The notes under the pieces were generated by a model that saw only the letters and a program-made list of their open reading frames with translations, searched no databases and was not told the origin of the DNA. Made by a program: the position numbers and the translations under genes. DNA of 64,000 bases from Primula veris (taxonomy: Eukaryota > Streptophyta > Magnoliopsida > Ericales > Primulaceae), in NCBI GenBank assembly GCA_963682055.1, contig OY821750.1, forward strand, positions 6,078,501 to 6,142,500, written 5' to 3'. Shown in pieces: positions 12,541-23,864 of the stretch; position 1 is the first letter of the stretch; each line of letters begins with the position of its first letter.

Positions 12541-13214
12541 TTTGATATTGTGGCATTGACCGGATGAGATATTCCCGGGTCAAAAGACGATGCTTGATTT
12601 ATAATCGCATCGCATTTGGATTCTCTCTGAGAATATATTTCGTGATTAATCCGAAATTCATGCCACTAATGCTCACTTTGATAGACTAGTATGTGTAAAG
12701 ATCACGAAAAGAACTCGTAGAATTCTTGTAAAGAATTGAAGGAGTTATTGTGGACTTATCCAACCATAATACGGACCATAAATATAAATGGTTATGGTTG
12801 ATGCATCGTCAATAAGGTCACATGATTATTGTTGTCCACAGAAATGCAGCATTTCCTAAACTTCTAGCCCTATCATTAAGTTGATGGCTCATGATCCGGA
12901 TTATCCTGAAAAGTCTAGTTGACTTGATAATTCCGAAGAGTAAAAAAATTGAAATTTCAATTTGAATTACTTGAGTTTGGAAATTCAAATTGAACATCCT
13001 GTCGATTATGTTTAGACCCAAATGGACTCACGGAAAGTTTGATGATGCGACTGCAAATGATTGCACGCATTTCTTGGTCTTGCGCACCAAGATTTATATT
13101 TCCGTGTGGGGTTATGCTATTTTGCTGCATTGGTCCGTCATGAGGCCCATAGACACTCAAACATCATATGCGTGCCAGCTGGTTACTGGTTATGAGCCAG
13201 AAGTCTCATATTAA
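12541..13214 (+). pseudogene. Copia integrase remnant, copy 1
   Basis: Fragments in several frames match Copia integrase in order. A HDRLGHPG-like stretch near 12555 comes first, then GPI..P.YGP near 12770, then a DAS..RSH-like stretch near 12800. Last is a 74-codon open segment (12990-13214) with YISVWGYAILLHWSV and QLVTGYEPEVSY. Many stops and frameshifts separate these pieces, so no functional integrase is possible. Confidence 0.7.
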
Positions 13215-14274
13215 CGCGTGTTTGGAGTGATTAATTAATATTTTGATTGAGTCACTATAGCGTTCAAAATATGGACCTCTGAAGGGGACATAAGTCGATT
13301 ATGAATCCCCTGCCTATCCTTTGATAGAGTAACCTTGGCAAGCGATCTCTTTATCGCATGATATGCGAAAGTGACATCGCTAAGACTGTTCTTCCCGTCG
13401 TTAGGGGGAGATTTGCACGTTAGCGTTGATAAGAAACGACGTGAAGTAACGTGGCATAACCCACTCAGTCTTAGCTTGATCCCCAAAACTGCACTTAGTG
13501 ATAAGTAAGTGCATAGACTCCCTCAAGTCTAACTAAATGCCAGACGCATTTAATGACTTTATGAGATGTCACGAGATCATTTATACCTGCTGCAAAATGC
13601 TTGCAAGGATAGACGTCCCTGTCGGATGCCGTGTTCCTGTCGTAACACGTTGCTTTGGCCGAACCCGCCAAGCAAAGGACGCTGCCGTCGGCCGTCAGTC
13701 TGTCATCCTTCCCAAGATATGAGGAAGTTGACCGGTTCTTAATTCGTTCAGCCCCAGAGGTGGTGAACTGAAACTCGTTTGTCGCACGAGATTATAAAGG
13801 ATCAAGGAGATGTGTGATTTCCTCCTCATCCTAGAAAACTCGAAATATTTGTCGATCATGATATCTTAGACGATATTAAAGCGAAACGAGAATGTCAGTG
13901 ATTACTTGTTCATATAATCGGTGACGACTGATAATATGAGCAAATTATGACAGGGAACCATGTACCGTTGCCTGAAGTCAACGTAGAATAGACTGGACTA
14001 ATGGAAACTTGCAATCCAAGTAGACTCCTTAGCGAAAGTGTGTTTGGACCTGTAGCTCCAACACCACCAATGTTAAACGAGTTCGTTTATTTGGTTATTC
14101 GTAAGGAAAAGTGATGAGAATAATGAGATTGTAGAATGCTCGCCTAGTAGCGCAAGGCTTCTCTCACACCTTGGAATTGATTACGAGATAGTTGATTTCC
14201 TCGTAATGGACATTATAACAGTCCCCTACTTTACCAGTTTAGTAGTTTCCGGAAAACTGAGTATACAGCCATGA

Positions 14275-14566
14275 ATGTGGTCACGGTTTTATCTCTATGG
14301 GGATTTAGACAAAGAGATATAGATGAAGGTCCCTGTGTGACTTCATGTGCTTAAATCAAGTAGTTCCTGACCATGGAACACGATCTCAATTGACTGAGAC
14401 GTTCACTATATGGATTAATATAATCCGAGCGGATGTGGTATACCGCCTAAGTGAGTACTTGATCAGCTTGGGATACTTGAACAAGTATTATGCCCTTGCG
14501 TGTTTTATTACGCGATCCATTTTTGGGTTTGCCTTCGAGATGAAAGATCTTGGGAAGACACGGTAG
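14275..14566 (+). pseudogene. Copia reverse transcriptase remnant, copy 1
   Basis: The block near 14295 reads LYGDLDKEI, stop, MKVP, matching the Copia RT stretch ending in D.DIYMKIPEGF. Around 14533 the sequence FEMKDLGKTR matches the conserved FEMKDLGKT of Copia RT. The YVDD-containing part between them is not recognisable. The gene is dead. Confidence 0.6.
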
Positions 14567-15333
14567 TGACTCGGCCCGATGATCGAGTCCCGTAAAGATT
14601 GAATCTAAGTCCATGATTCAGACTACACCCAGAAGATGTTATGACGTTTTAGTCATCATGACGCTAAGTCGTCAGATTCTCCCATGATCGTTCGATCACT
14701 CGACATTGATATAGACCCAGTCCGTCCCTGATGAGACGATGAAGAGATATTGAACCATCATGTTCATATCTAAGTACAATAAGCGCATCATTGTACTTGG
14801 TCTAATGTGCTATGACGAGCATCTCGTATGTTGTGAATGGTATAGCTCGACACAACATCGTGCTAACACGCTACCATCGAAATGGCATAAAAGACATTTT
14901 CCCATTACCTTAAGGTAACTGTGGATGAGGGCTTGTCTTATCCCATTTGCGTCATCGAGTGTATCTGCCCCCTTCGGTACTCGAATTAACGCAACCCTTT
15001 TTCGGTTATACCGATGCTGGTTACTTATCAGACCCGCATAAGGGATATTCCTAACATGGTATGTCTTTGCCATTAGGAATAAGGCGATATCTTGGAGGTC
15101 TTGGAACGACTCCAAACGAATCACTCTGATCTCGTGCTCTATGAGACGACTAGAGAGTGTGTATATGGCTTCGAGCTAGTAGTAGCCATATTTGAATTAC
15201 ATATGCTCTGTCTCACGATACAGATAAAACACTTGTCTTATTTGAGGACAACTTGTTGTTATCGATCAAGAGAGATATGACTAGATTATGCTATTTAGCA
15301 TTTCTCGCCGAAATTATTCTTCACATATGAAGT

Positions 15334-15715
15334 TTAAGAGCATCCAGTTGAATGCTCGTTCTATTCCACGTTAGATTTTCTTGCATCCAGTCGTGTGCAA
15401 GTAAATGAGGCATCCAGTCGAATGCTCGTTCTCTTTCTTGGAATATGAAATCTTTGCACCCAGTCGTGTGCAAGTGAGGGGGAGCATCCAGGTGAATGCT
15501 TATTGCACTAATTACCACTTAGTCGAAATCCTCGCACCCTGTCGTGTGCAAGTGAGGGGGAGCATCCAGTCGCATGCTCGTGTACTTTTTTTTGTCCTTA
15601 GACCAAGGTTTTTTCCCACTGGGTTTTCCTTGGAAAGGTTTTTAGCGAGACACGTTCCCATTATATCTCACTTAAGATTGCCGAAATTAGGGGGAGTATC
15701 CTGTTGTATACTTCT
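15334..15715 (+). repeat. Cluster of octaloop hairpins in the 3' region of copy 1
   Basis: At least eight short inverted repeats close an eight-base loop of the form CC(A/T)GT(C/T)G(A/T). Examples are GAGCAT/ATGCTC around 15344-15351, TTGCAC/GTGCAA around 15460-15467 and AGTAT/ATACT near 15697. GAGCAT and TTGCAC types alternate, separated by GAGGGGGAG spacers. The equivalent cluster in copy 2 is at about 23112-23480. See the first finding. Confidence 0.8.
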
Positions 15716-16010
15716 TACCACTGTGTACTCTTTTGTCCTTCGACTAGAGATTTTTTCCCACTGGGTTTACTCTAGCAAGGTTTTGATGAGGCACCTGTTT
15801 TGTGGTTGATCCCTACTACTACCATTGTTGCACTCTTTTTCCTTCGATCAGAGATTTTCCCATTGGGTTTGCTCTGGCAAGGTTTTGATGAGGCACACTG
15901 TTTTGTGGTTAGTTACTTACATGATATTTCGGCCTATATCATTCGGCTACACAGTTTCTCCTAGGTACCGGTTTTGTCCCACACTGGGTTTTCCGGCCCT
16001 AAGGTTTTTA
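15590..16010 (+). repeat. Four CCCACTGGGTTT hairpin repeats, 3' untranslated region of copy 1
   Basis: Four diverged units share a core TTTTCCCACTGGGTTT framed by complementary arms that differ from unit to unit: CCAAGG/CCTTGG, CTAGAG/CTCTAG, CAGAG/CTCTG and CCGG/CCGG. The first three are followed by AAGGTTTT and a GA-rich GAGGCAC-like tail. Related sequence is common after pol in plant Copia elements. Confidence 0.75.
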
Positions 16011-16077
16011 TGTGTTTAGCACTGCGAATGAACTCGACTCAGATCGACTGCATGAAGACGAAGAATTCAAGACGTCC

Positions 16078-16087
16078 AAAGGGGGAG
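16078..16087 (+). promoter_or_regulatory. Polypurine tract, Copia copy 1
   Basis: AAAGGGGGAG sits directly before the 3' LTR. This is where plus-strand DNA synthesis is primed. The same ten bases precede the 3' LTR of copy 2. Confidence 0.85.
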
Positions 16088-16331
16088 TGTTGTAAGATAT
16101 TATTGGACTATTGGGCTTTACTCATAGTGGGCCTAAGTTGGGCTTTCTATCTTGTATAACCCTAACCTCTAGTATATAAAGAAGGTTAGGGTTCCCTTGT
16201 ATTCATACATTCATATTCATTTATATACATTCTGATAAATAAAGTCTCCCTTATTGTTGTCTCTCATACCTCTCTCTATATCTATACATATCTCTATATA
16301 TATCTATAACGAGCTAATATGTCACACAACA
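16088..16331 (+). repeat. 3' LTR of Copia copy 1
   Basis: It is nearly identical to the 5' LTR; two substitutions are visible (GGGCC to GGGCT and CTCGT to CTTGT). It is followed directly by the target duplication GAATT. Confidence 0.92.
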
Positions 16332-16336
16332 GAATT

Positions 16337-17110
16337 CTTATTATGTTAATTTTAATATGTTATTATTGCAATTGGTTGCTTCCTACCATTTTTACGGTGC
16401 TATTTTTGGATACTGTACCATTACCGTCCCGGATATATACCGTAAGTATGGTATACCGAATGTATGGTAATGGTACGAAAAAACCCATACTGTACCTGCA
16501 CAGTATGGTAATTGTATAATTATAAGACTGCAACTCATAATATGAGCCAACTTGTTATTTGAATTATGAGAACTATTGTTTTAATATTTAAATAAATCAA
16601 TTTGCTTTCTTCTTTATTGCCAGTAACGGAGTTAGGATCACTAAATTGGGCAATTGGGTTGGGGGAGGTGGCTAAATCGTATTTTTTATAATATAAATAA
16701 AATTTTGCACCGTAATTTTTTTATTTTTTTAATATATGGGATGTAGTCACTGACAGCGTCCATTTAGCTCCACCTATGTTTATCACATCAACTTTCTCTC
16801 ATCTCTCGACCTCCGTTTCAACTCAATCAGACAATCATTATGGTTTTTATTCATGTATGATCTCGCAATTGCAAACATGAGGTTTTAAAACTCATCAAAT
16901 CCAATTATTTGGATTATACCAAATCTAAATACTGCTAAATGGAAACTAACAGTGATGCCTCTTTCCGGATGGGGCTCGGGGCAGTCGCCCCTTTCTACCC
17001 CTATCCAGGGCCACCTTTGGCCTTATGTATACATTAGCTAGTTGTGTCTTTCGATTTGGTCAAAAGAAATGAATAACATTAATTGACATTTATAACAATT
17101 AATTGGTAAA
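16337..17110. other. Gap between the two LTR elements, with ACGGTA-rich DNA
   Basis: The first 190 bases hold the right part of the ACGGTA-rich element interrupted by Copia copy 1, with TACCGT and GGTAATGGTAC words at 16385-16515. The rest is AT-rich DNA without a recognisable gene. The region ends with GTAAA, the target duplication of the second element. Confidence 0.5.
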
Positions 17111-17314
17111 TGTTGTAGGATATTATTAGACTATTGGGCTTGTACTTTATGGGCCCAAGTGGGCTTATAACCCTACCCCTCTATCTATATAAAGAGGGTT
17201 AGGGGTCTTATATTTTACATTCATTCAGATATTCATTCATAATAAAGACTATACCGTTCTTCCCTCTCTCTACTTCTGTCTCCCTATATACGTAGCTAAT
17301 AGTGTATTACAATA
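17111..17314 (+). repeat. 5' LTR of Copia copy 2
   Basis: It starts TGTTGTAGGATATTATT and ends GTGTATTACAATA. It contains the TATA-like CTATATAAAG and an AATAAAG signal. The termini TG...TA are non-canonical, and both LTRs show them. Confidence 0.9.
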
Positions 17315-17890
17315 CGTTATCAGCACTGCTCTCGGAGATCGAAGTACGGATTATAGATTCAATAAACCTGATTTTGCTATATCGATCTTCACCAACATAC
17401 CGTGCGTAAGGTACCCGGATATAATTTTTGTTTATACCGTACACGTTACATATTACAACACGTACTGTTTGTATGCTACTGTACTGTTTGTATGTTAGTA
17501 CTGTCTTGCATGATTACAACACATGTTTGTATGTTACTACTGCAATTGCATGATTACAATTCCAGCCTGCGTAGGTTTTAAAAATAAAAAAAAAAACAAA
17601 AAAAAAAACCTTATGTTACTGCCATGTTACTAGTACTGTGATTATACTACTCCTATGTTATTAAAACTTGCCATGATTACTGCCATGATTACTATGTTAT
17701 TCACAATTATGTGTACTACTGTAAATAAATATATAGTTTGTTGAAATTACACGCATGGTCCTGTAGCATAATACTTATACGAAAACAGTACATATGGTTG
17801 ATAAAGATACAATATTTAGTAAATATACACACACATGCATATAATTTTTTTTTATTAAAAGGCAAACGAAAAAAATAATAATATGCATAT

Positions 17891-18302
17891 AAATTGATTT
17901 GATTTGTTAGAATCTTCATGAATTGATTGATAATACTAAATTGATTTGATTTGATATGTTATAATCTTCATGGATTGATTGATAATCTTAAAATTGATTT
18001 GACTTGATATGTTAGAATCTTCATAAATTGATTGATAATCCTAAATTGATTTGATTTGATATGTTTGAATCTTCATCGATTGATTGATAATCTTAAATTG
18101 ATTTGACTTGATATGTTAGAATCTTCATGAATTGATTGATAATCCTAAATTGATTTGATTTGATATGTTAGAATCTTCATGGATTGATTGATAATCTTAA
18201 ATTGATTTGACTTGATATGTTAGAATCTTCATGAATTGATTGATAATCTTAAATTGATTTGACTTGATATGTTAGAATCTTCATGAATTGATTGATAATC
18301 TT
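17891..18302 (+). repeat. 52-bp minisatellite, eight units, in the leader of Copia copy 2
   Basis: Each unit runs from AAATTGATTTG through ATATGTTAGAATCTTCATG to GATTGATAATC, about 52 bp; the first unit is shorter. Units 2-6 alternate between GATTTGAT...CTT and GACTTGAT...CCT types, which points to a 104-bp dimer. Copy 1 has only one diverged unit at the corresponding place (about 10468-10545). Confidence 0.92.
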
Positions 18303-19081
18303 AAATTGATTTGTTTATAACACCAAATCTACTGCATGATTAGATAGATTCTAAAATATATTTACTGCCTGTTTATATATGTGTGGTTAATCTAAATAGA
18401 TATTCTCTATGCTGTTTAATATTATTGCCATATATAAAATGCGAAAATCGTATATATTCACATTTAAGTTGGAAAAATTATGAATCTTCCCCAAATAGGC
18501 TCACCTATTTGGATACGATGTCTAGGAAAGATAAAGGCGGAAGTCGTTCTCCTAATGAGGTCGGTTTTTAAGAGGCATTCGTGCCCACCCCCCTCACCGT
18601 CTTTCCTGGTCGTGTTCAAATAGAGCTACCGAAAGGGGTTGACTAAATAATAATTTCCCCGAGTGTGTTTATATAGTGATATATGTTTCGCTGAATTGGT
18701 GTTTCAGTATCGACCCGTCGTTCGATCAATGAGAACCGATTCACATGAAAAGCAAAACTAATGTTTTCGAACCTGTCGTTTCGAAAAAACGTTTATACTT
18801 GTGCAAACCATAAACATATAAACCAGTCGTTTTATATGATAAATAATCCAGAACTCTCAACACATGTTGGATGCCATCTATGATGAGAAAAATCGTAAAA
18901 TATACTTGCGAAATGACTGTATAAACGTTGATTTTAATCCGTCACCACATGTTACTCACCCTGATGTGTGAAAATGTGATGCCAAATTTTTTTTTGGATG
19001 CCATCTTTGATGAGTAAAACACGAGTTTGTTGTTACCCTCGAGATGAATGCTAAGGCGTTGATTTTATTCCGTCGCCACAT

Positions 19082-19408
19082 TTGAGACGTGATGACGTCT
19101 ATGGTGAACAAATGTCTGAAATTGACATATTGGAGCTATCCTTCACCAAAATACTAGCTTGGAAATTGTATTCCATAAGCAGTACCGTGAATTTATATTC
19201 ACCATGTTCCTTTATCGCCCATCTGTTATTGGATAAGAAAATTAACCTGGTGAGTAGTTTTAATCCTATTGGGTCAATGGCGAATTGTTTGCCTGATATT
19301 AATGCTCTTCGTGTATATTTTTTTTCCACGAATCGAGAACCAAGACAAGTGTTATTTGTCTTGAACTGTCGCGATCCCGATGAATCGCCTAGCCAAGCGA
19401 GATTTTAG
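19082..19408 (+). pseudogene. Copia gag remnant, copy 2
   Basis: This is the same 108-codon open segment as in copy 1, ending at the same stop, with a handful of amino-acid differences (for example GEQMSEIDILELSFTKI). Sharing an identical truncation shows that the defect existed before the two copies separated. Confidence 0.7.
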
Positions 19409-20319
19409 ACAATCGTCAAAATCGAAAACCTGGCTCCAAGATAGTAATTGAAAGGAACAATATGGCTCATTGTCACAAAGCAAGAGATAATGCTCAAGGA
19501 GGCAACTCTATGCTATAAAGACAAAGGTCATGCACGGTTACTCCTTAAATAGTTCACAACTATTATAAAGGTGGAAAAACCGATGCTAATGTGGTTAAAG
19601 TTAATTGAAAGAAACTCTTGAGACCCCCGATTTTGTGGCTCAAATGAGTTTGATACCTTTCTTTATTGATTTTGATAAATCGATGAGCCATTTTTTCGCT
19701 CATCTGGATTATATTTTTCCATTTCGATTATGATTTTTCCATTTGGACATACTTTTGGATTATGGTTTGCCTGTTTACGAAATTTCTCGAAATAATTTAA
19801 AGTGTTTTGAGCAAATTTTTTTGACAAATGTGACCAAACTTTAAATTATGAAATTTTAGGCAATACTTGTGGGGTAGTTGATTTTTTTGGAAATAGTGGG
19901 TAACAACAGTGTACCACATAATTTCATCAACTATTTGCCTAAAAGAGTACTCAGTGACAATGATTCTGGACCTGTCGTTCAAAAATTGAAATCTTTGGTA
20001 AAACCAAATTGATTTGTCAAATATGAAGTCTTATACTCATGTAGGTCCTGCCGTACCTTGTTGAGTTATAAAATATTCGAGAAAACCAGTGTTATCTGAT
20101 AATAGCTCATGAAAGAATTAAAATTTCTTTACATAGCCTCCATTCAATACGACCAAAAGCGTATTTTAGATGAGTTGAAATGTCTTTCAAGTGGTTGCTA
20201 CCACATTCTTTAAAGCATTTAAAGTTACCTTATCATTTCGCCTGTCGTCGAAATGATAAATGATTTAAATGCTAAGACATGATTGTCTGTACTATCATTC
20301 GCCTGTCGTCGATTGATAA

Positions 20320-20991
20320 GAGCATTTTGATATTGTGGCATTGACCGGATGAGATATTCCCGGGTCAAAAGACGATGCTTGATTTATAATCGCATCGCAT
20401 TTGGATTCTCTCTGAGAATATATTTCGTGATTAATCCGAAATTCATGCCACTAATGCTCACTTTGAAAGACTAGTATGTGTAAAGATCACGAAAAGAACT
20501 CGTAGAATTCTTGTAAAGAATTGAAGGAGTTATTGTGGACTTATCCAACCATAAGACGGACCATAAATATAAATGGTTATGGTTGATGCATCGACAATAA
20601 GGTCACATGATTATTGTTGTCCACAGAAATGCAGCATTTCCTAAACTTCTAACCCTATCATTAAGTTGATGGCTCATGATCCGGATTATCCTGAAAAGTC
20701 TAGTCGACTTGATAATACCGAAGAGTAAGAATCGAAATTTCGATTTGAATTACTTGAGTTTGGAAATTGAACATCCTGTCGATTATGTTCAGACCCAAAT
20801 GGACTCACGGAAAGTTTGATGATGCGACTGCAAATGATTGCACGCATTTCTTGGTCTTACACACCAAGATTTATATTTCCGTGTGGGGTTATGCTATTTT
20901 GCTGCATTGGTCCGTCATGAGGCTCATAGACACTCAAACACCATATGCGTACCAGCTGGTTACTGGTTATGAGCCAGAAGTCTCATATTAA
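20320..20991 (+). pseudogene. Copia integrase remnant, copy 2
   Basis: It has the same order of broken integrase fragments as copy 1. The 74-codon open segment at 20767-20991 contains YISVWGYAILLHWSV and LVTGYEPEVSY. Frames and stops match copy 1 closely. Confidence 0.7.
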
Positions 20992-22049
20992 CGCGTGTTT
21001 GGAGTGCTTAATTAATATTTTGATTGAGCCGCTATAGCGTTCAAAATATGGACCTCTGAAGGGGACATAAGTCGATTATGAATCCCATACCTATCATTTG
21101 ATAGAGTAACCTTGGCAAGCGATCTCTTTACCGCATGATATGCGAAAGTGACATCGCTAAGACTGTTCTCCCCGTCGTTAGGGGGAGATTTGCACGTTAC
21201 CGTTGATAAGGAACGACGTGAAGTAACGTGGCATAACCCACTCAGTCTTAGCTTGATCCCCAAAACTGCACTTAGTGATAAGTAAGTGCATAGACTCCCT
21301 CAAGTCTAACTAAATGCCAGACGCATTTAATGACTTTATGAGATGTCACGAGATCATTTATATCTACTGCAAAATGCTTGCAAGGATAGACGTCCATGTC
21401 GAACGCCGTGTTCCTGTCGTAACACGTTGCTTTGGCCGAACCCGCCAAGCAAAGGACGCTGTCGTCGGCCGTCAGTCTGTCGTCCTTCCCAAGATATGAG
21501 GAAGTTGACAGGTTCTTAATTCGTTCAGCCCCAGAGGTACTGAACTGAAACTCGTTTGTCGCACGAGATTATAAAGGATCAAGGAGATGTGTGATTTCCT
21601 CCTCATCCTAAAATCTTGAAATATCTGTCGATCATGATATCTTAGACGATATTGAAGCGAAACGGGACTGTCATTGATTACTTGTTCATATATTCGGTGA
21701 CGACTGATAATATGAACAAATTATGACAGGGAACCATGTACCGTTGCCTGAAGTCAACGGAGAATAGACTGTACTAATGGAAACTTGCAATCCAAGTAGA
21801 CTCCTTGGCGAAAGTGTGTTCAGACCTGTAGCTCCAACATCACCAATGTTAAACGAGTTCGTTTATTTGGTTATTCGTAAGGAAAAGTGATGAGAATAAT
21901 GAGATTGTAGAATGCTCGCCTAGTAGCGCAAGGCTTCTCTCACACCTTGGAATTGATTACGAGATGGTTGATTTCCTCGTAATGGACATTATAACAGTCC
22001 CCTACTTTACCAGTTTAGTAGTTTCCGAAAAACTGAGTATGCAGCCATG

Positions 22050-22345
22050 AATGTGGTCACGGTTTATCTCTATGGGGATTTAGACAAAGAGATATAGATG
22101 AAGGTCCATGTGTGACTTCATGTGATTAAATCAAGTAGTTCCTGACCATGGAACACGATCTCAATTGACTGAGACGTTCACTATATGGATTAATATAATC
22201 CGAGCGGATGTGGTATACCGCCTAAGTGAGTACTTGATCAGCTTGGGATACTTGAACAAGTATTATGCCCTTGCGTGTTTTATTACGCGATTCATTTTTG
22301 GATTTGCCTTCGAGATGAAAGATCTTGGGAAGACACGGTAGTGAC
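22050..22345 (+). pseudogene. Copia reverse transcriptase remnant, copy 2
   Basis: The block carries the LYGDLDKEI, stop, MKV stretch and, near 22312, FEMKDLGKTR. It matches the RT remnant of copy 1 with minor differences and has no YVDD box. Confidence 0.6.
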
Positions 22346-23111
22346 TCGGCCCGATGATCGAGTCCCGTAAAGATTGAATCTAAGTCCATGATTAAGACTA
22401 CACCCAGAAGGTGTTATAACGTTTTAGTCATCATGACGGTAAGTCGTCATATTCTCCCATGATCGTTCGATCACTAGACATTGATATAGACCCAGTCCGT
22501 CCCTGATGAGACGATGAAGAGATATTTAACCATCATGTTCATATCTAAGTACAATAAGCGCATCATTGTACTTGGTCTAATGTGCTATGACGAACATCTC
22601 GTATGTTGTGAATGGTATAGCTCGACACAACATTGCGCTAACACGCTGCCATCGAAATGGCATAAAAGACATTTTCCCATTACCTTAAGGTAACTGTGGA
22701 TGAGGGCTTGTCTTATCTCATTTTGCGTCATCGAGTGTACCTACCCCCTTCGGTACTCGAATTAACGCAACCCTTTTTCGGTTATACCGATACTGGTTAG
22801 TTATCAGACCCGCATAAGGGATATTCCTAACATGGTATGTCTTTGCCATTAGGAATAAGGCGATATCTTGGAGGTCTTGGAATGACTCCAAACGAATCAC
22901 TCTGATCTCGTGCTCTATGAGACGACTAGAGAGTGTATATGACTTCGAGCTAGTAGTAGCCATATTTGAATTACATATGCTCTGTCTCACGATACAGATA
23001 AAACACTTGTCTTATTTGAGGACAACTAGTTGTTATCGATTAAGAGAGATATGACTAGATTATGCTATTTAGCATTTCTCGCCGAAATTATTCTTCACAT
23101 ATGAAGTTTAA

Positions 23112-23800
23112 GAGCATCCAGTTGAATGCTCGTTCTATTCCACTTTAGATTTTCTTGCATCCAGTCGTGTACAAGTAAATGAAGCATCCAGTCGAATGCT
23201 CGTACTCTTTCTTTAAATATGAAATCCTTGCACCCCGTCGTGTGCAAGTGAGGGGGAGCATCCAGGTGAATGTTTATTGCACTAATTACTACTTAGTCAA
23301 AATCTTCGCACCCTGTCGTGTGCAAATGAGGGGGAGCATCCAGTCGCATGCTCGTGTATTTTTTTTGTCCTTAGACCAAGGTTTTTTTTCCACTGGCTTT
23401 TCCTTGGCAAGGTTTTTAGCAAGACACGTTCCCATCTTATCTCACTTAAGATTGCCGAAATTAGGGGGAGTATCCTGTTGTATACTTATTACCACTGTGT
23501 ACTCTTTTGTCCTTCGACTAGAGATTTTTTCCCACTGGGTTTACTCTAGCAAGGTTTTGATGAGGCACCTGTTTTGTGGTTGATCCCCTACTACTACCAC
23601 TGTTGCACTCTTTTTTTCCTTCGATCAGAGATTTTCCCATTGGGTTTACTCTGTCAAGGTTTTGATGAGGCACACTGTTTTGTGGTTAGTTACTTACATG
23701 ATATTTCGGCCTATATCATTCGACTACACAGTTTCTCCTAGGTACCGGTTTTGTCCCATACTGGGTTTTCCGGCCCTAAGGTTTTTATGTGTTTAGCATT
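23112..23800 (+). repeat. 3' hairpin clusters of Copia copy 2
   Basis: This is the counterpart of the two hairpin clusters in copy 1: the CC(A/T)GT(C/T)G octaloops first, then the CCCACTGGGTTT units. Most stems are kept; a few pairs are lost, for example GTGCAA changed to GTACAA near 23170. Confidence 0.75.
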
Positions 23801-23864
23801 GCGAATGAACTCGACTCAGATCAACTGCATGAAGACGAAGAATTCAAGACGTCCAAAGGGGGAG

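Larger units (their letters stand above)
9181..16331 (+). mobile_element. Copia-type LTR retrotransposon, complete copy 1 (non-autonomous)
   Basis: Two 244-bp direct repeats, 9181-9424 and 16088-16331, start TGTTG and end ACAACA. They differ at only about two bases, which implies a recent insertion. The flanks GAATT (9176-9180) and GAATT (16332-16336) are the 5-bp target duplication. A primer-site-like GTTATCAGCACG follows the left LTR and a polypurine tract precedes the right one. The interior has gag, integrase and RT remnants in Copia order (integrase before RT), all interrupted by stops. The element cannot encode its own machinery. An almost identical interior occurs in copy 2 at 17111-24049. 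Confidence 0.93.

Noticed and set aside
14728..14760. CTGATGAG followed by GAAGAG, suggesting a hammerhead ribozyme as in retrozymes
   Set aside because: The second conserved part (CGAAAC or GAAA in place) and flanking stems I and III could not be found.
15405..15809. 134-codon plus-strand ORF, also in copy 2 (23179-23583)
   Set aside because: It runs through the hairpin repeats of the 3' untranslated region, has the composition of those repeats and matches no protein domain.
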